A stretch of DNA of 37,412 nucleotides. Origin: Microcaldota archaeon. GTDB lineage: Archaea; Micrarchaeota; Micrarchaeia; Anstonellales; J096. A program made the position numbers and the translations under genes. Below the pieces are notes generated by a model. The model did no database searches. It was not told the origin of the DNA and worked only from the letters and a program-made list of their open reading frames with translations. Location of the stretch: positions 1-37,412 of the forward strand of contig WAKO01000001.1 in the NCBI GenBank assembly GCA_015523325.1, given 5' to 3'. Shown piece after piece: positions 26,787-36,003 of the stretch; position 1 is the stretch's first letter; every line of letters starts with the position of its first letter.

Positions 26787-27701
26787 CTAGCCCCTAAGCT
26801 CTTTCTTTTTTTCTAAGAGTTTGTAGAGGTTTATTCCCTCCTCTCCTGGCAATATTGAGGTATGCACATAAAAATCCCTAACTCCTTTATAGCGTTCTTG
26901 CAAGTTTTTTTCAAGCTCCTCAAACCTTGGCCTTAATCCAAGCTTTTTTAGCTCTTCAAAATAATTTATTATTCCTATTACAGCAATCATCCTCTCTAAT
27001 TTTTCTTTAGTAGGAAGCACTCCAATCATTCCTTTGAGCTCCTCCAAATCCCTATCATTCTTTTCTAAATATTCTTTAACAAACTTTTTGTAGATTTGAA
27101 TAAGCATAATAAGCTTTCCCTCTATTTCCTCATATTCTTTTTCAGGATAGAGACTTTTTAAGCTATCCAGAGCATAAGAAAATATTTCATCATAAATAGA
27201 ATTAAATATTATTTCCTTCTCCTCCAACTCTTTTTCTTTAAACAATCTCTCCCTTAAGAGCTTTTGAATTGCTTCCTCTCCTTTTTCAACTTTAGAAATT
27301 AGATCTTTCAAAAACATCTCAACCTTTAAAATTCCTTTAGAATTTTTTTGAGCCAAATGGTAGTAATAGAGAACCCTGCTTTCATGGGGAAGATTTTCCC
27401 TCTTTTCATAAAGCTCCTTTACTTTTTTTACAATGGGATCTCCACTTTTTCTATCAATTTCAATAGAAGCTCCTGTACTAATTAGTTGAAGGAACTTGTT
27501 TTTTTTGAATTCTCTGTTCTTTGAGTTATTCCAAGCTATTTTAATTAGCTCTAATCCCTCCTCTTTTTTAAATCCTTTTTCCTCTAAAGCCAAAAGAGCT
27601 CCAACAATTAGTAGGAGGTTATTGTTTTTTTTCAACTCCTCTATATTTTGTTTAAAAAAAGAGGAATTGATTATAAATTCTAAAGCTTCTTTAATCTCCA
27701 T
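26787..27701 (-). CDS. Hypothetical alpha-helical protein, 304 aa
   Basis: Full-length ORF; no family recognised. Confidence 0.6.
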   Translation of the reverse strand: MEIKEALEFIINSSFFKQNIEELKKNNNLLLIVGALLALEEKGFKKEEGLELIKIAWNNSKNREFKKNKFLQLISTGASIEIDRKSGDPIVKKVKELYEKRENLPHESRVLYYYHLAQKNSKGILKVEMFLKDLISKVEKGEEAIQKLLRERLFKEKELEEKEIIFNSIYDEIFSYALDSLKSLYPEKEYEEIEGKLIMLIQIYKKFVKEYLEKNDRDLEELKGMIGVLPTKEKLERMIAVIGIINYFEELKKLGLRPRFEELEKNLQERYKGVRDFYVHTSILPGEEGINLYKLLEKKKELRG

Positions 27702-27753
27702 ACATTAAAACACTCCTCTTTTTAATTTTTAAATTTTTTCTACTTTTCTTCTT

Positions 27754-28131
27754 TTATTCTTTATAGACCAACTCTTCCCCTATTGCTCTCCAAGCATTCA
27801 TTCCTCCTTCTACATCATAAACATTTGTAAATCCTCTTTTCTTTAATTCATTATAAGCCTGTGCGCTCATTGCTCCACTCCTACAATAAATTACTATTTT
27901 TTGGTCTTTTTGAAATAGCTCCTCAAACCTATCTATGTCATTGTAAGGAATATTATAATCAGTTCCTGGAATTTCCCCTTGATAAGGGATGTGTACATTA
28001 ACCAGCACAAAATCCTTCTCCTTTAACATCTCCCTTAATTCCTCAACACTTATCTTCCCTTCTGTTGTTTGCTGAATACACCCAAACAGCAACAACATAA
28101 CTACTCCTAACAAAGCTAACTTAATGCTCAT
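27754..28131 (-). CDS. Lipoprotein rhodanese-domain protein
   Basis: Lipobox-like LLLFGC; VLVNVHIPYQGEIPGT; IVIYCRSGAMSAQAYNEL; VYDVEGGMNAWRAIG. Confidence 0.88.
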   Translation of the reverse strand: MSIKLALLGVVMLLLFGCIQQTTEGKISVEELREMLKEKDFVLVNVHIPYQGEIPGTDYNIPYNDIDRFEELFQKDQKIVIYCRSGAMSAQAYNELKKRGFTNVYDVEGGMNAWRAIGEELVYKE

Positions 28132-28154
28132 TTTTACCCTCCAACTTTAATACA

Positions 28155-28697
28155 TCATTTTAAAATTATAAAGTTAGTTAACCCTCTCCTCCTTCTTTCA
28201 ATTAAATCCTTACTCTCTAGCTTATCTAAAATTCTGGTTATTTTAACCTTTGAGAAACCTGTTAGCTCTTTTAGTTCGCTTTGATAAATTCCCTTTTTAT
28301 CCAAAAGGATTTTAAATACTTTTCTCTCATCCTCTCTCAAATACTCAAGCTCATCCTCATATTGCTTTTTCTTCTTTGCCTCTTTTGAAGTTATTCCTCC
28401 AAAAACAATGGAAAGATAAACCCCTACAAAAACTAATGAAAAGGAAAGTAAAAAGAAAAAGATGTTTTCTAAAGGAATGCTGTGCTTATATGGGCATATT
28501 TCGGGGTTTCTTTCCTCTTGAGAAAAACAAGCTAGATCATTTATTTTAATCATCCTTGAAGTAAGGTTTAGGTTTAGAAAAAAGCTCAAAACCCCTAATA
28601 GAAGCAAAAAATACCCAATGTTCTTTACTTCTATTCCCTCCTTAGTTATTTCCTTTACCTTTTCAATCATTTTTATCCCTGAAACTAGTTTCTTCAA
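28155..28697 (-). CDS. Membrane-anchored winged-HTH transcriptional regulator
   Basis: Two TM segments, then EDERKVFKILLDKKGIYQSELKELTGFSKVKITRILDKLESKDLIERRRRGLTNFIILK; start may be the internal ATG at 28670. Confidence 0.8.
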   Translation of the reverse strand: MKKLVSGIKMIEKVKEITKEGIEVKNIGYFLLLLGVLSFFLNLNLTSRMIKINDLACFSQEERNPEICPYKHSIPLENIFFFLLSFSLVFVGVYLSIVFGGITSKEAKKKKQYEDELEYLREDERKVFKILLDKKGIYQSELKELTGFSKVKITRILDKLESKDLIERRRRGLTNFIILK

Positions 28698-28851
28698 TCC
28701 TTTAATTTTTCAGTTATTTAACCCCTTATCCTTTAAAAAGCTTTTAGTGAAACTAATTTAACTTCTTTATTAAAAAAAGAAAAGCAGATTTTTAGAGTTT
28801 TTAGTAGTAACTAGTAGGGACTTTAGGAACTTAAAAAAAGAAAAAAGCTAA

Positions 28852-29472
28852 TTATTGAGGGTATTCAGGAATCATTTCCTCTTCACTACAAACTCCTTCT
28901 GTTGGTGGGTTTAATAAGGAATCATCAAACTCCTCCTTAAAGCACTCTATCTCAACAGTTGATTCCCCTATTGTTATAGTTTGCTTTCCTTTTCCAATGT
29001 AATCTTCAAATTGTTGTATATTGTTTAATATTTGTGGACTTGAATAGGTTTGCTTTATCCACTCACAGTTATTAACTTCTGCTCCAAGAGTTACTGGCAA
29101 GGTTGAGTAAGTTTCCCTTCCATCATCTATAATCAATGAAATAATCTCTATACTATTCATTTCATCTTGGTAAATTGTTTGCTCTATCCTTGTGTCCTTT
29201 TCTTTTAAATAATAAACAGCATCTACGGTTTTCTTTCCATTAGTTGTGATGTTAAGAACACACTTAACCTTTTCTCCTGCAAGGATTTGTTGAGTTGGTT
29301 GGGATTGCTCTTCTTGCTCTTGCATTCCTCCATTAGGAGGGGTTGGAGGAGAGGTTGGTTGCTCTTCTGTTGGTTGAGTTGGTTGAGTTGTTGTTTGAGT
29401 TGGTTGGGATTGTAAACAGCCTGCTAACACTAACAATACAAATAACAATCCAATTAAGTAGAGCTTTCTCAT
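28852..29472 (-). CDS. Lipoprotein with Pro/Thr/Gln-rich linker
   Basis: Lipobox-like LLVLAGC; QPTQTTTQPTQPTEEQPTSPPTPP linker. Confidence 0.75.
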   Translation of the reverse strand: MRKLYLIGLLFVLLVLAGCLQSQPTQTTTQPTQPTEEQPTSPPTPPNGGMQEQEEQSQPTQQILAGEKVKCVLNITTNGKKTVDAVYYLKEKDTRIEQTIYQDEMNSIEIISLIIDDGRETYSTLPVTLGAEVNNCEWIKQTYSSPQILNNIQQFEDYIGKGKQTITIGESTVEIECFKEEFDDSLLNPPTEGVCSEEEMIPEYPQ

Positions 29473-29496
29473 GCTTTTCTAACTCCAAAAAAATTT

Positions 29497-31347
29497 TTAA
29501 AGTCTGCTCCTAAAAACAGGCCTTTTTGAAATTAAAGAAGGCATGTTGAGCTTTTCAAAAACAATGTTTTTGTTTTCCACCTCTTCAATAAGCTCTTCTA
29601 AGGAAAGGTTTTTTCTTCCTTCTCCTCTCACATCAACACTTAAGCTTTCCTTACTCTCTTTATCTCCAATAACAACTATGTAAGGAATCCATTCTTTTTG
29701 GGCTCTTCTAACCTTTTTGGATAGGCTTTCCTCTCTATCATCAATATCAAACCTAACTCTTCTCTTTTCCAATCCTTTTGTTATTTCCAACGTTTTTTCT
29801 AAATGGTTAGGGGATAGAGGAATAAACCTTATTTGAATAGGAGCCAACCAACTAGGCAGTATTGCTTTTTCTCCTTTTGCAATCCTAATTGCTTGCTTTT
29901 CTAATAATGCATAGATAACCCTCTCAATACTCCCACTAAAAGAGGCATGTAGAATTAGAGGTTTTCTCTTTTCCCCTTTTTCATCAATAAAATCAATCCC
30001 ATATGTTTTTGAGTTCTCAACATCAATTTGAACAGTGCTTAATGCAGAGGCTTTTCCATGAAAGTCAATGAAGTTGAACTCAAATTTGGTTATAAAATAA
30101 GCGTATCTTTCCTCAAATATCTCAATAAGTATTGGTTTTCCCACAATTTCTAGGAGCTCATTATACCACTCCTTATTCTTTTCAAAAAAATCTTTTTGAG
30201 CTCTAAATGCAACTTCACAACTCTCCAACAAATCAACAGCTTTTAGGAATTCTATGCTTTTTCTTAGTTGGTTTTTGAACTCTTCCTTAGCCATCTCCTC
30301 ATCCTTCACAATTGTGTGCATATCTGGCATTGTAAATGCTCTTAACCTTTTAAGCCCTGCTAATTCCCCGCTTTGCTCCCTCCTGAAGCTGTAACGGGTT
30401 AGTTCATAGAGCTTTAAAGGCAAATTTTTATAGGTTATAACGCTATCCTTAGCCATTAAGAATTGGCCAAAGCAAGCAGCAAACCTTAGGAAAAACTTCT
30501 TTTTATCACTCAAAACAATGTATTGTCTTGCAGGAAACCTATTCAAGTATTTTTCTAATGCAGGGTGTTCAAAGTCATACATTAAAGGGGTTTCCACCTC
30601 AAAAGCTCCATAATCAATACACATCTCTGTTATAAACCTCTCTAAGAGCTTTTTAACCATCCTTCCTTTTGGATAAAACCTAAAGTTTCCTGAATCACTT
30701 CCTTCCTCATAATCAACCCACTCAAGCTCTCTCATTAATTTTATGTGAGGAGGCTCTTTTTCATAACTCCTAACCTTTTTTGTTTCATAAGAGATGAGCT
30801 TCCTTAAGCTTTCACTTCCTTTTCCTTCTTTTAAAAATTCCTCTACCTCTCTTAATTCTCCTTTCCAAAAGACAAAGAATTTACTCTTTAACTTTTCCTC
30901 TGCCTTCAAAGATTTTGAGATGCTTTCTTGCTCTCCTTTAAAAACCCTGCTCAACTCACTTAATGGGTGGCCTTTTGCTTTTAAATTAAAAGCCTTATAC
31001 CATCCAAAAGCAGCTCTCTTTACCTCAAAGCTCTTTCTAAGCCTCTCCTCCAATTTTTGGAGTAGCTCTTTAGCTTTTTTTGGAGAGGAGGGAGTGTTTG
31101 TTAGGTGAACATAGGGATAGAGCACAATCCTCCTTACATTTAATTTTTTTGAGAGCTCTATTACTTCATTTTCCACATCTTTTAAAACTTCTTCTCCATC
31201 CCCCTCCTCAACTGCAGTAAACACAACTAATGCTTCCTCCTCTTTGATTTTCTCTACTTTTTCATCCGCCTCCTTTAGGGCTTTTTCTTTTGGAATAACT
31301 TCTATAAAATCAGAATGAATTAAAAGCACTCTCATTTTTTCCCTCAC
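29497..31347 (-). CDS. thrS: Threonyl-tRNA synthetase, archaeal type
   Basis: N-terminal archaeal editing domain MRVLLIHSDFIEV ... FGWYKAFNLKAKGHPLSELSR; catalytic TRYSFRREQSGELAGLKRLRAFTMPDMHTI; likely start is the ATG at 31335. Confidence 0.93.
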   Translation of the reverse strand: MREKMRVLLIHSDFIEVIPKEKALKEADEKVEKIKEEEALVVFTAVEEGDGEEVLKDVENEVIELSKKLNVRRIVLYPYVHLTNTPSSPKKAKELLQKLEERLRKSFEVKRAAFGWYKAFNLKAKGHPLSELSRVFKGEQESISKSLKAEEKLKSKFFVFWKGELREVEEFLKEGKGSESLRKLISYETKKVRSYEKEPPHIKLMRELEWVDYEEGSDSGNFRFYPKGRMVKKLLERFITEMCIDYGAFEVETPLMYDFEHPALEKYLNRFPARQYIVLSDKKKFFLRFAACFGQFLMAKDSVITYKNLPLKLYELTRYSFRREQSGELAGLKRLRAFTMPDMHTIVKDEEMAKEEFKNQLRKSIEFLKAVDLLESCEVAFRAQKDFFEKNKEWYNELLEIVGKPILIEIFEERYAYFITKFEFNFIDFHGKASALSTVQIDVENSKTYGIDFIDEKGEKRKPLILHASFSGSIERVIYALLEKQAIRIAKGEKAILPSWLAPIQIRFIPLSPNHLEKTLEITKGLEKRRVRFDIDDREESLSKKVRRAQKEWIPYIVVIGDKESKESLSVDVRGEGRKNLSLEELIEEVENKNIVFEKLNMPSLISKRPVFRSRL

Positions 31348-31369
31348 TAAAGCTTTAATAAAGCTTTAG
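31347..31369. promoter_or_regulatory. Perfect 23-bp palindrome in the thrS/UPF0173 divergent promoter region
   Basis: CTAAAGCTTTA-A-TAAAGCTTTAG. Confidence 0.6.
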
Positions 31370-31408
31370 ACCAAAATTATTTAAAATAGAAGTTATCTTC
31401 TAATCCTT

Positions 31409-32041
31409 ATGATAGAAATAAATTACATTGGGCATTCTGCCTTTTATCTAAAGCTTTGGGATAAATTACTTTTATTTGATCCTTGGTTAAACTCTCCTAC
31501 AGCTAGGGTTAATGAAGAGCTTTCTCCCCACTACATCTTTGTAAGCCATGGCCATTCTGATCATGGGTTTAGAGAAGCTATTGAGATTGCTAAAAAAAGT
31601 AATGCAAAGTTTGTAGGAGTTTTTGAGTTGGTTAGCAAAGCAAATCCCTCTCATCCCCTTCCTGGAAATATCGGAGGAGTTATTAAGGATGAGATTGAGA
31701 TTTATTTTGCCCCTGCCCTACATAGCTGTCCTTTTGCTGTTCCAACAGGATTTATAGTTAGCTATAAAGGATTTACTCTCTACCACGCTGGAGACACAGG
31801 GCTTTTCTCAGACATGAAATTGCTTGGAGAGCTCTATGATATTGATTTAGCCTTTCTCCCTATTGGGGGAACCTACACAATGAGCACTAGAGAAGCAAAT
31901 AAAGCAATTGAGCTCTTAAATCCAAAGCTAGTTGTTCCAATGCACTATAACACCTTTCCCCAAATAAAAGCTGATCCTAGTTCTTTGAGAGGAAACATCC
32001 TAATAATGAATCCAGGAGATAAAAAAGTTCTTTCCCCTTAA
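31409..32041 (+). CDS. UPF0173 metallo-beta-lactamase-fold hydrolase
   Basis: YIGHSAFYLKLWDKLLLFDPWLNSP, VSHGHSDHG, YHAGDTGLFSDM, PMHYNTFP. Confidence 0.9.
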   Translation: MIEINYIGHSAFYLKLWDKLLLFDPWLNSPTARVNEELSPHYIFVSHGHSDHGFREAIEIAKKSNAKFVGVFELVSKANPSHPLPGNIGGVIKDEIEIYFAPALHSCPFAVPTGFIVSYKGFTLYHAGDTGLFSDMKLLGELYDIDLAFLPIGGTYTMSTREANKAIELLNPKLVVPMHYNTFPQIKADPSSLRGNILIMNPGDKKVLSP

Positions 32042-32127
32042 TATCTCCTTAATCTCTTTTCCTAATTTCCCTTTAAGTTCCCTTAAGTTCCCTTAAATTT
32101 TAATTCATTTTCTCTATTCCTTCCTTT

Positions 32128-33258
32128 ATGGAAGTATTTGCTAAAAGGCTTTTTGATGGAACCTCCTTTAAGGAGAATGTTTTAGTTTCAATTGAAAAAC
32201 AAAGGATAGTTGGAATTGAAACAACCAATTCCCCCCAAACAAAGGCTGATGTTTACTCAAACTTCTTAATGCCAGCAATAATTGATGCCCATTCTCACAT
32301 TGGTTTGGAGAGGCATGGGGAAGAGAATAGTGATACAAATGAAAAGGAGGATTCAGTGATTACTTTTGGAGATGCTTTGGATGGAATTCAGATGGATGAT
32401 AAGAGCTTTAGAAATGCTTTGGAAGGAGGAGTTCTCTACAGCTGTGTTATGCATGGAAGTGGAAATATAATTGGGAGTAAAGCTGTTGTTATAAGGAATT
32501 TCTCTCAAAATACAAAAGATGCTTTTGTTAAATACGCTGGTTATAAGGCAGCTCTAGGCTATAATCCAACTACAACCCAAGATTGGAGAGGGGTTAGGTT
32601 TTCTACAAGAATTGGAGTTCTCTCCTTACTTAGAAAGAACTTTTTAAAAGCAAGGAATGAGCTAAAGCTCATTTCAAAAGGAAAAAAAGAGGAGGAAGAA
32701 CTCTCTCCTTCAGAGCTTTTTTTCATAAAACTTCTGAAAAAAGAGGAGTTTTTGAGGGTTCATCTTCATAAAGAAGATGATTTATATGCTTTATTAAGGC
32801 TTAAAGATGAGTTTGGATTTGATTGTGTTATTGAGCACACCTGTGATTTTCATAAGGAAACTCCTTACTTAGAATTAAGGAATAGAGGAATTCCTGTTGT
32901 TTATGGACCTTTAGATAGCTTTGCTTATAAGGAGGAGTTAAAGCATGAGGATTGGAGAAACATAAGGTTTTTACTCTCTTCAAAGGTTAAGTTTGGTTTG
33001 ATGAGTGACCATCCCGTAATCCTAACCCAATCCCTCCTCCTAACCTTAAGGTGGTTTCTTTATGCTGGTTTAAGTGAGGATAAAGCTCTCTCCTTAATAA
33101 CTAAAGCTAATGCAGAAATCCTTGGATTGGAAAACTTGGGGGAGATAAAGGAAGGAAAGCTTGCAAGCTTAGTTTCTTTTCAAGGAGACCCCTTCAACCT
33201 AAGGAATAGGGTTGATTTTATAATAAAGGAAGGAAAGCTAGAGGAATTTTCTCTTTAA
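32128..33258 (+). CDS. Amidohydrolase (imidazolonepropionase-like superfamily)
   Basis: MPAIIDAHSHIG, RVHLHKED, VIEHTCD, LMSDHPVI, AEILGLENLGEIKEGKLASLV. Confidence 0.85.
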   Translation: MEVFAKRLFDGTSFKENVLVSIEKQRIVGIETTNSPQTKADVYSNFLMPAIIDAHSHIGLERHGEENSDTNEKEDSVITFGDALDGIQMDDKSFRNALEGGVLYSCVMHGSGNIIGSKAVVIRNFSQNTKDAFVKYAGYKAALGYNPTTTQDWRGVRFSTRIGVLSLLRKNFLKARNELKLISKGKKEEEELSPSELFFIKLLKKEEFLRVHLHKEDDLYALLRLKDEFGFDCVIEHTCDFHKETPYLELRNRGIPVVYGPLDSFAYKEELKHEDWRNIRFLLSSKVKFGLMSDHPVILTQSLLLTLRWFLYAGLSEDKALSLITKANAEILGLENLGEIKEGKLASLVSFQGDPFNLRNRVDFIIKEGKLEEFSL

Positions 33259-33302
33259 AAGAGGAAAAAGCAAAAGGCTAGAGGAACCTTCTCTTTAAAA
33301 GA
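33237..33302. repeat. 26-bp direct repeat, period 40, spanning two convergent gene termini
   Basis: GCTAGAGGAATTTTCTCTTTAAAAGA (33237) and GCTAGAGGAACCTTCTCTTTAAAAGA (33277), 24/26 identical. Confidence 0.85.
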
Positions 33303-33991
33303 TATAGGAAGATTGGCACTCCATCCAACAATGAGAGCTTTGAATAACCCTCTCTTTTCCTATAAGTTATTGGAACCTCCTTTATCCTCCAATTATTTTT
33401 TACACTCTCTACAAATAAATTAACTTCCAAATCAAATCCATTCGTATTTATATTTATTTTTTTGTAAGCTTCCTTTCTAAACCCCCACATTCCACTGCAC
33501 ACATCACTAACTTTCCTATAAAGGAGGGAAGCAGTATAGCTAAATATTAAGTTTCCAATTCTATTGACTGTTCTCATAGCCCCTTCCTCAATCCTTCCTA
33601 AAAACCTACTTCCCAACACAACTTCACTTTCCTTTAAAGCCTCTAGGATTTTTGGAATGTCTTGGGGGGAATAACTCAAATCAGAATCAAGCATAACTAA
33701 ATAATCCTCCTCTATTAATTCAAAAGCCTTTCTCACAGCTCTCGCCTTTCCCCTCTCCTTAACCACTATAACCTCAGCCCCATTATATTCAGCAATTTCC
33801 CTAGTTTTATCCTTACTTAAGCTATCCACAACATAAACCTTCATTTCACCATAATTCTTTAGCCCTTTTATTTCTTTTAGAAGAGGGCCAATTGATTCCT
33901 CTTCATTAAAAGTAGGAAGCAAAACAGCTACTCTAGCTTTTCTTTTACTCTCCACATCTTTTTCATATAAAATAAGTTTAAAAACTTTCAC
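33278..33991 (-). CDS. Family 2 glycosyltransferase (dolichyl-phosphate sugar synthase-like)
   Basis: VLLPTFNEEESIGPLLKEI, VVDSLSKDKTREIAE, LVMLDSDLSYSPQDIPKIL, GSRF. Confidence 0.88.
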   Translation of the reverse strand: MKVFKLILYEKDVESKRKARVAVLLPTFNEEESIGPLLKEIKGLKNYGEMKVYVVDSLSKDKTREIAEYNGAEVIVVKERGKARAVRKAFELIEEDYLVMLDSDLSYSPQDIPKILEALKESEVVLGSRFLGRIEEGAMRTVNRIGNLIFSYTASLLYRKVSDVCSGMWGFRKEAYKKININTNGFDLEVNLFVESVKNNWRIKEVPITYRKREGYSKLSLLDGVPIFLYLLKRRFL

Positions 33992-34006
33992 TAAAAATAA
34001 GTCTTA

Positions 34007-35881
34007 ATGAATATGAGCTTTAGTGATAATTCCTCCTCTAAAAACTTTTTACTAAAGATTTTTCCCAAGCTTTTCCTTCTTTTCCTCCTAATCCTTTACT
34101 TAAACTCAACCTTCAATTACATAAATTATTTTAAAGAAAAAGAACTCCTTCCCTCCCCTCTTTTTGGAGGAGATTACTATTACCAACTTGGCCAAATAAA
34201 TTTTATGTACTCTAACCCTCCGGAAAAATGGTTTTCTTCTAGCAATGGAATTGGAAAACTTCCGGGCTATTTTCCAGCTTATGGAATTTTAGTAACTCTA
34301 TTTGGAAAGCTTTTAGGGCTTTCTCCTCTTTATGCAATGTATTACTTTAACTTTCTAGTAATCCCTTTCTCTCTTCTTTTTTCCTATTTTTTAGCAAAGC
34401 AAATCTCAAAAAATGAGTTAATTGCGATTTCCTTTACTTCCCTCTTTTCTTTAAAAGTCCCGGCCTTTATTTTTAAATACACTGAATTCTCTTCAATTTT
34501 CTCTTATCCTTTCTTTTTATTTTCACTCTATTATTTTTTTGATAAGAGAAACCTCATCTCTTCTCTTCTTTTAGCTTTTTCCACAGCTTTTCTCTCCCTT
34601 TCTCATGGAACAGGATTTTTAATTGCTTTTGGCTCTCTAATAATTTCAGCCCTTCTAGTTTATTTAAAAGAAAGAGAAACCCCTACACTAAACCACTCCC
34701 TAAAGCTTTTTGGCTTATCCTTTTCCCTAGCCTTTCTTTTCTCCCTTCTCTATTGGTTTGAGCCCATCTTTGTTTATAAATTCAGTTCTGGTTTAAAGAG
34801 CTATATTTGGAGCCTTCCAGATTATGCAAATCTAAGGGTTGGTTTTGAAACACTCCTCCAAATCCTTTCATTTTATTTCTTTAATTTTTCCTCTCCTTTA
34901 GGAGCTTTATTCTCCTTAAGCGTTTTTTTCCTTGTGTTCAAATTACTATCTCTTAAAATCTCTCTAAGCCTAAACTTTCTAAAAGAATTAAAGGAAAAAG
35001 AGCTTTTCCTAATTGCTTCTTTTATTCCTCCTTTTTTTGGAACCTTTTCCTACTTAATAACAGCTCCTCTCTTTGATTTCCATATCCTCCCAACCTATGT
35101 TAATAGTATTTACCTTTCCACAATAATAATCTTAATTTCTTCTTTAAATCTAGAAAATCTAAAGGATAAACTTCCTTATATTGCTTTAATCCTAGCCCTA
35201 GCTTCCTTGCTAAATGCTTACTCCCTTTATGATGAAAACAATCCCTTATTCCAATATATTGATGAGTTTGAGGATGGAGGGATTATTGAGGCTTCCCAAG
35301 AGATAAAAGCCTTAACCTCTCCAAATAGCGTTATTCTTTCAAACAAAGAGCTAAGCTTTGCAATAAATGCTTTAACAGGAAGAAAATTAGTTATTTCTAG
35401 GAGGGCTCAAAATGATGCATTTATTCAAAACTTTGATGAAATAGAGAAGGATGTTGCAATAATCCTTTATGGAAATAATCTTTCAAAAAGAATTGAATTA
35501 ATTAAAAAGTACAACATAACTCACTTCTTTTACTCCAACCTCTGGAGCTTCTTTGAGTTTAGAGGAAACACTCCTGCAGATCCTCTAATGATTGTTTATA
35601 GAGAGGATTATGAAAAAGAGCTTAAAGAGAATGGAGTAAAATATGTTGTGGATTACTTCTTTTTGGATCCCGCCATAAGAGGAAAAGATGTTAGGAGGTT
35701 TAAGGTAATAATAATAACTCCTGAAAATTATGATTTTAATGGTTTTGGAATTTGGAATAGCGAAATAGATGTTGTTCTAAACCCTCTCTTCATAAAACTC
35801 CAAAATTCCTCTATAACCCAAACCCCTATAGTTAATGCGTTTTATGAAGTTAATTACAACAGCCCTCTCTTCAAATCCTAA
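34007..35881 (+). CDS. Multi-TM protein, GT-C glycosyltransferase-like
   Basis: Many TM segments; early luminal loop GGDYYYQLGQINFMYSNPPEKWFSSSNGIGKLPGYFPAYGILVTLFG resembles GT-C architecture; C-terminal soluble domain. Confidence 0.6.
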   Translation: MNMSFSDNSSSKNFLLKIFPKLFLLFLLILYLNSTFNYINYFKEKELLPSPLFGGDYYYQLGQINFMYSNPPEKWFSSSNGIGKLPGYFPAYGILVTLFGKLLGLSPLYAMYYFNFLVIPFSLLFSYFLAKQISKNELIAISFTSLFSLKVPAFIFKYTEFSSIFSYPFFLFSLYYFFDKRNLISSLLLAFSTAFLSLSHGTGFLIAFGSLIISALLVYLKERETPTLNHSLKLFGLSFSLAFLFSLLYWFEPIFVYKFSSGLKSYIWSLPDYANLRVGFETLLQILSFYFFNFSSPLGALFSLSVFFLVFKLLSLKISLSLNFLKELKEKELFLIASFIPPFFGTFSYLITAPLFDFHILPTYVNSIYLSTIIILISSLNLENLKDKLPYIALILALASLLNAYSLYDENNPLFQYIDEFEDGGIIEASQEIKALTSPNSVILSNKELSFAINALTGRKLVISRRAQNDAFIQNFDEIEKDVAIILYGNNLSKRIELIKKYNITHFFYSNLWSFFEFRGNTPADPLMIVYREDYEKELKENGVKYVVDYFFLDPAIRGKDVRRFKVIIITPENYDFNGFGIWNSEIDVVLNPLFIKLQNSSITQTPIVNAFYEVNYNSPLFKS

Positions 35882-35896
35882 AAATCTCTAAAAATT

Positions 35897-35934
35897 AATC
35901 CCAAAAAATCCCAAAATTTCCTCTCTTTCCTCTC
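35897..35934. repeat. Two adjacent perfect short tandem duplications
   Basis: AATCCCAAAA x2 (35897-35916) and TTTCCTCTC x2 (35917-35934). Confidence 0.9.
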
Positions 35935-36003
35935 CACCAAAATACTCTCCAACCACTCCAACTCCTTCCAAACTATAGAATAACTCCTAATTCCATAACT
36001 CCT

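Noticed and set aside
29281-29410. Repetitive GTTGGTTGAGTTGGTTG tract as a possible CRISPR or satellite
   Set aside because: Encodes the Pro/Thr/Gln-rich linker of a lipoprotein; no regular repeat/spacer structure
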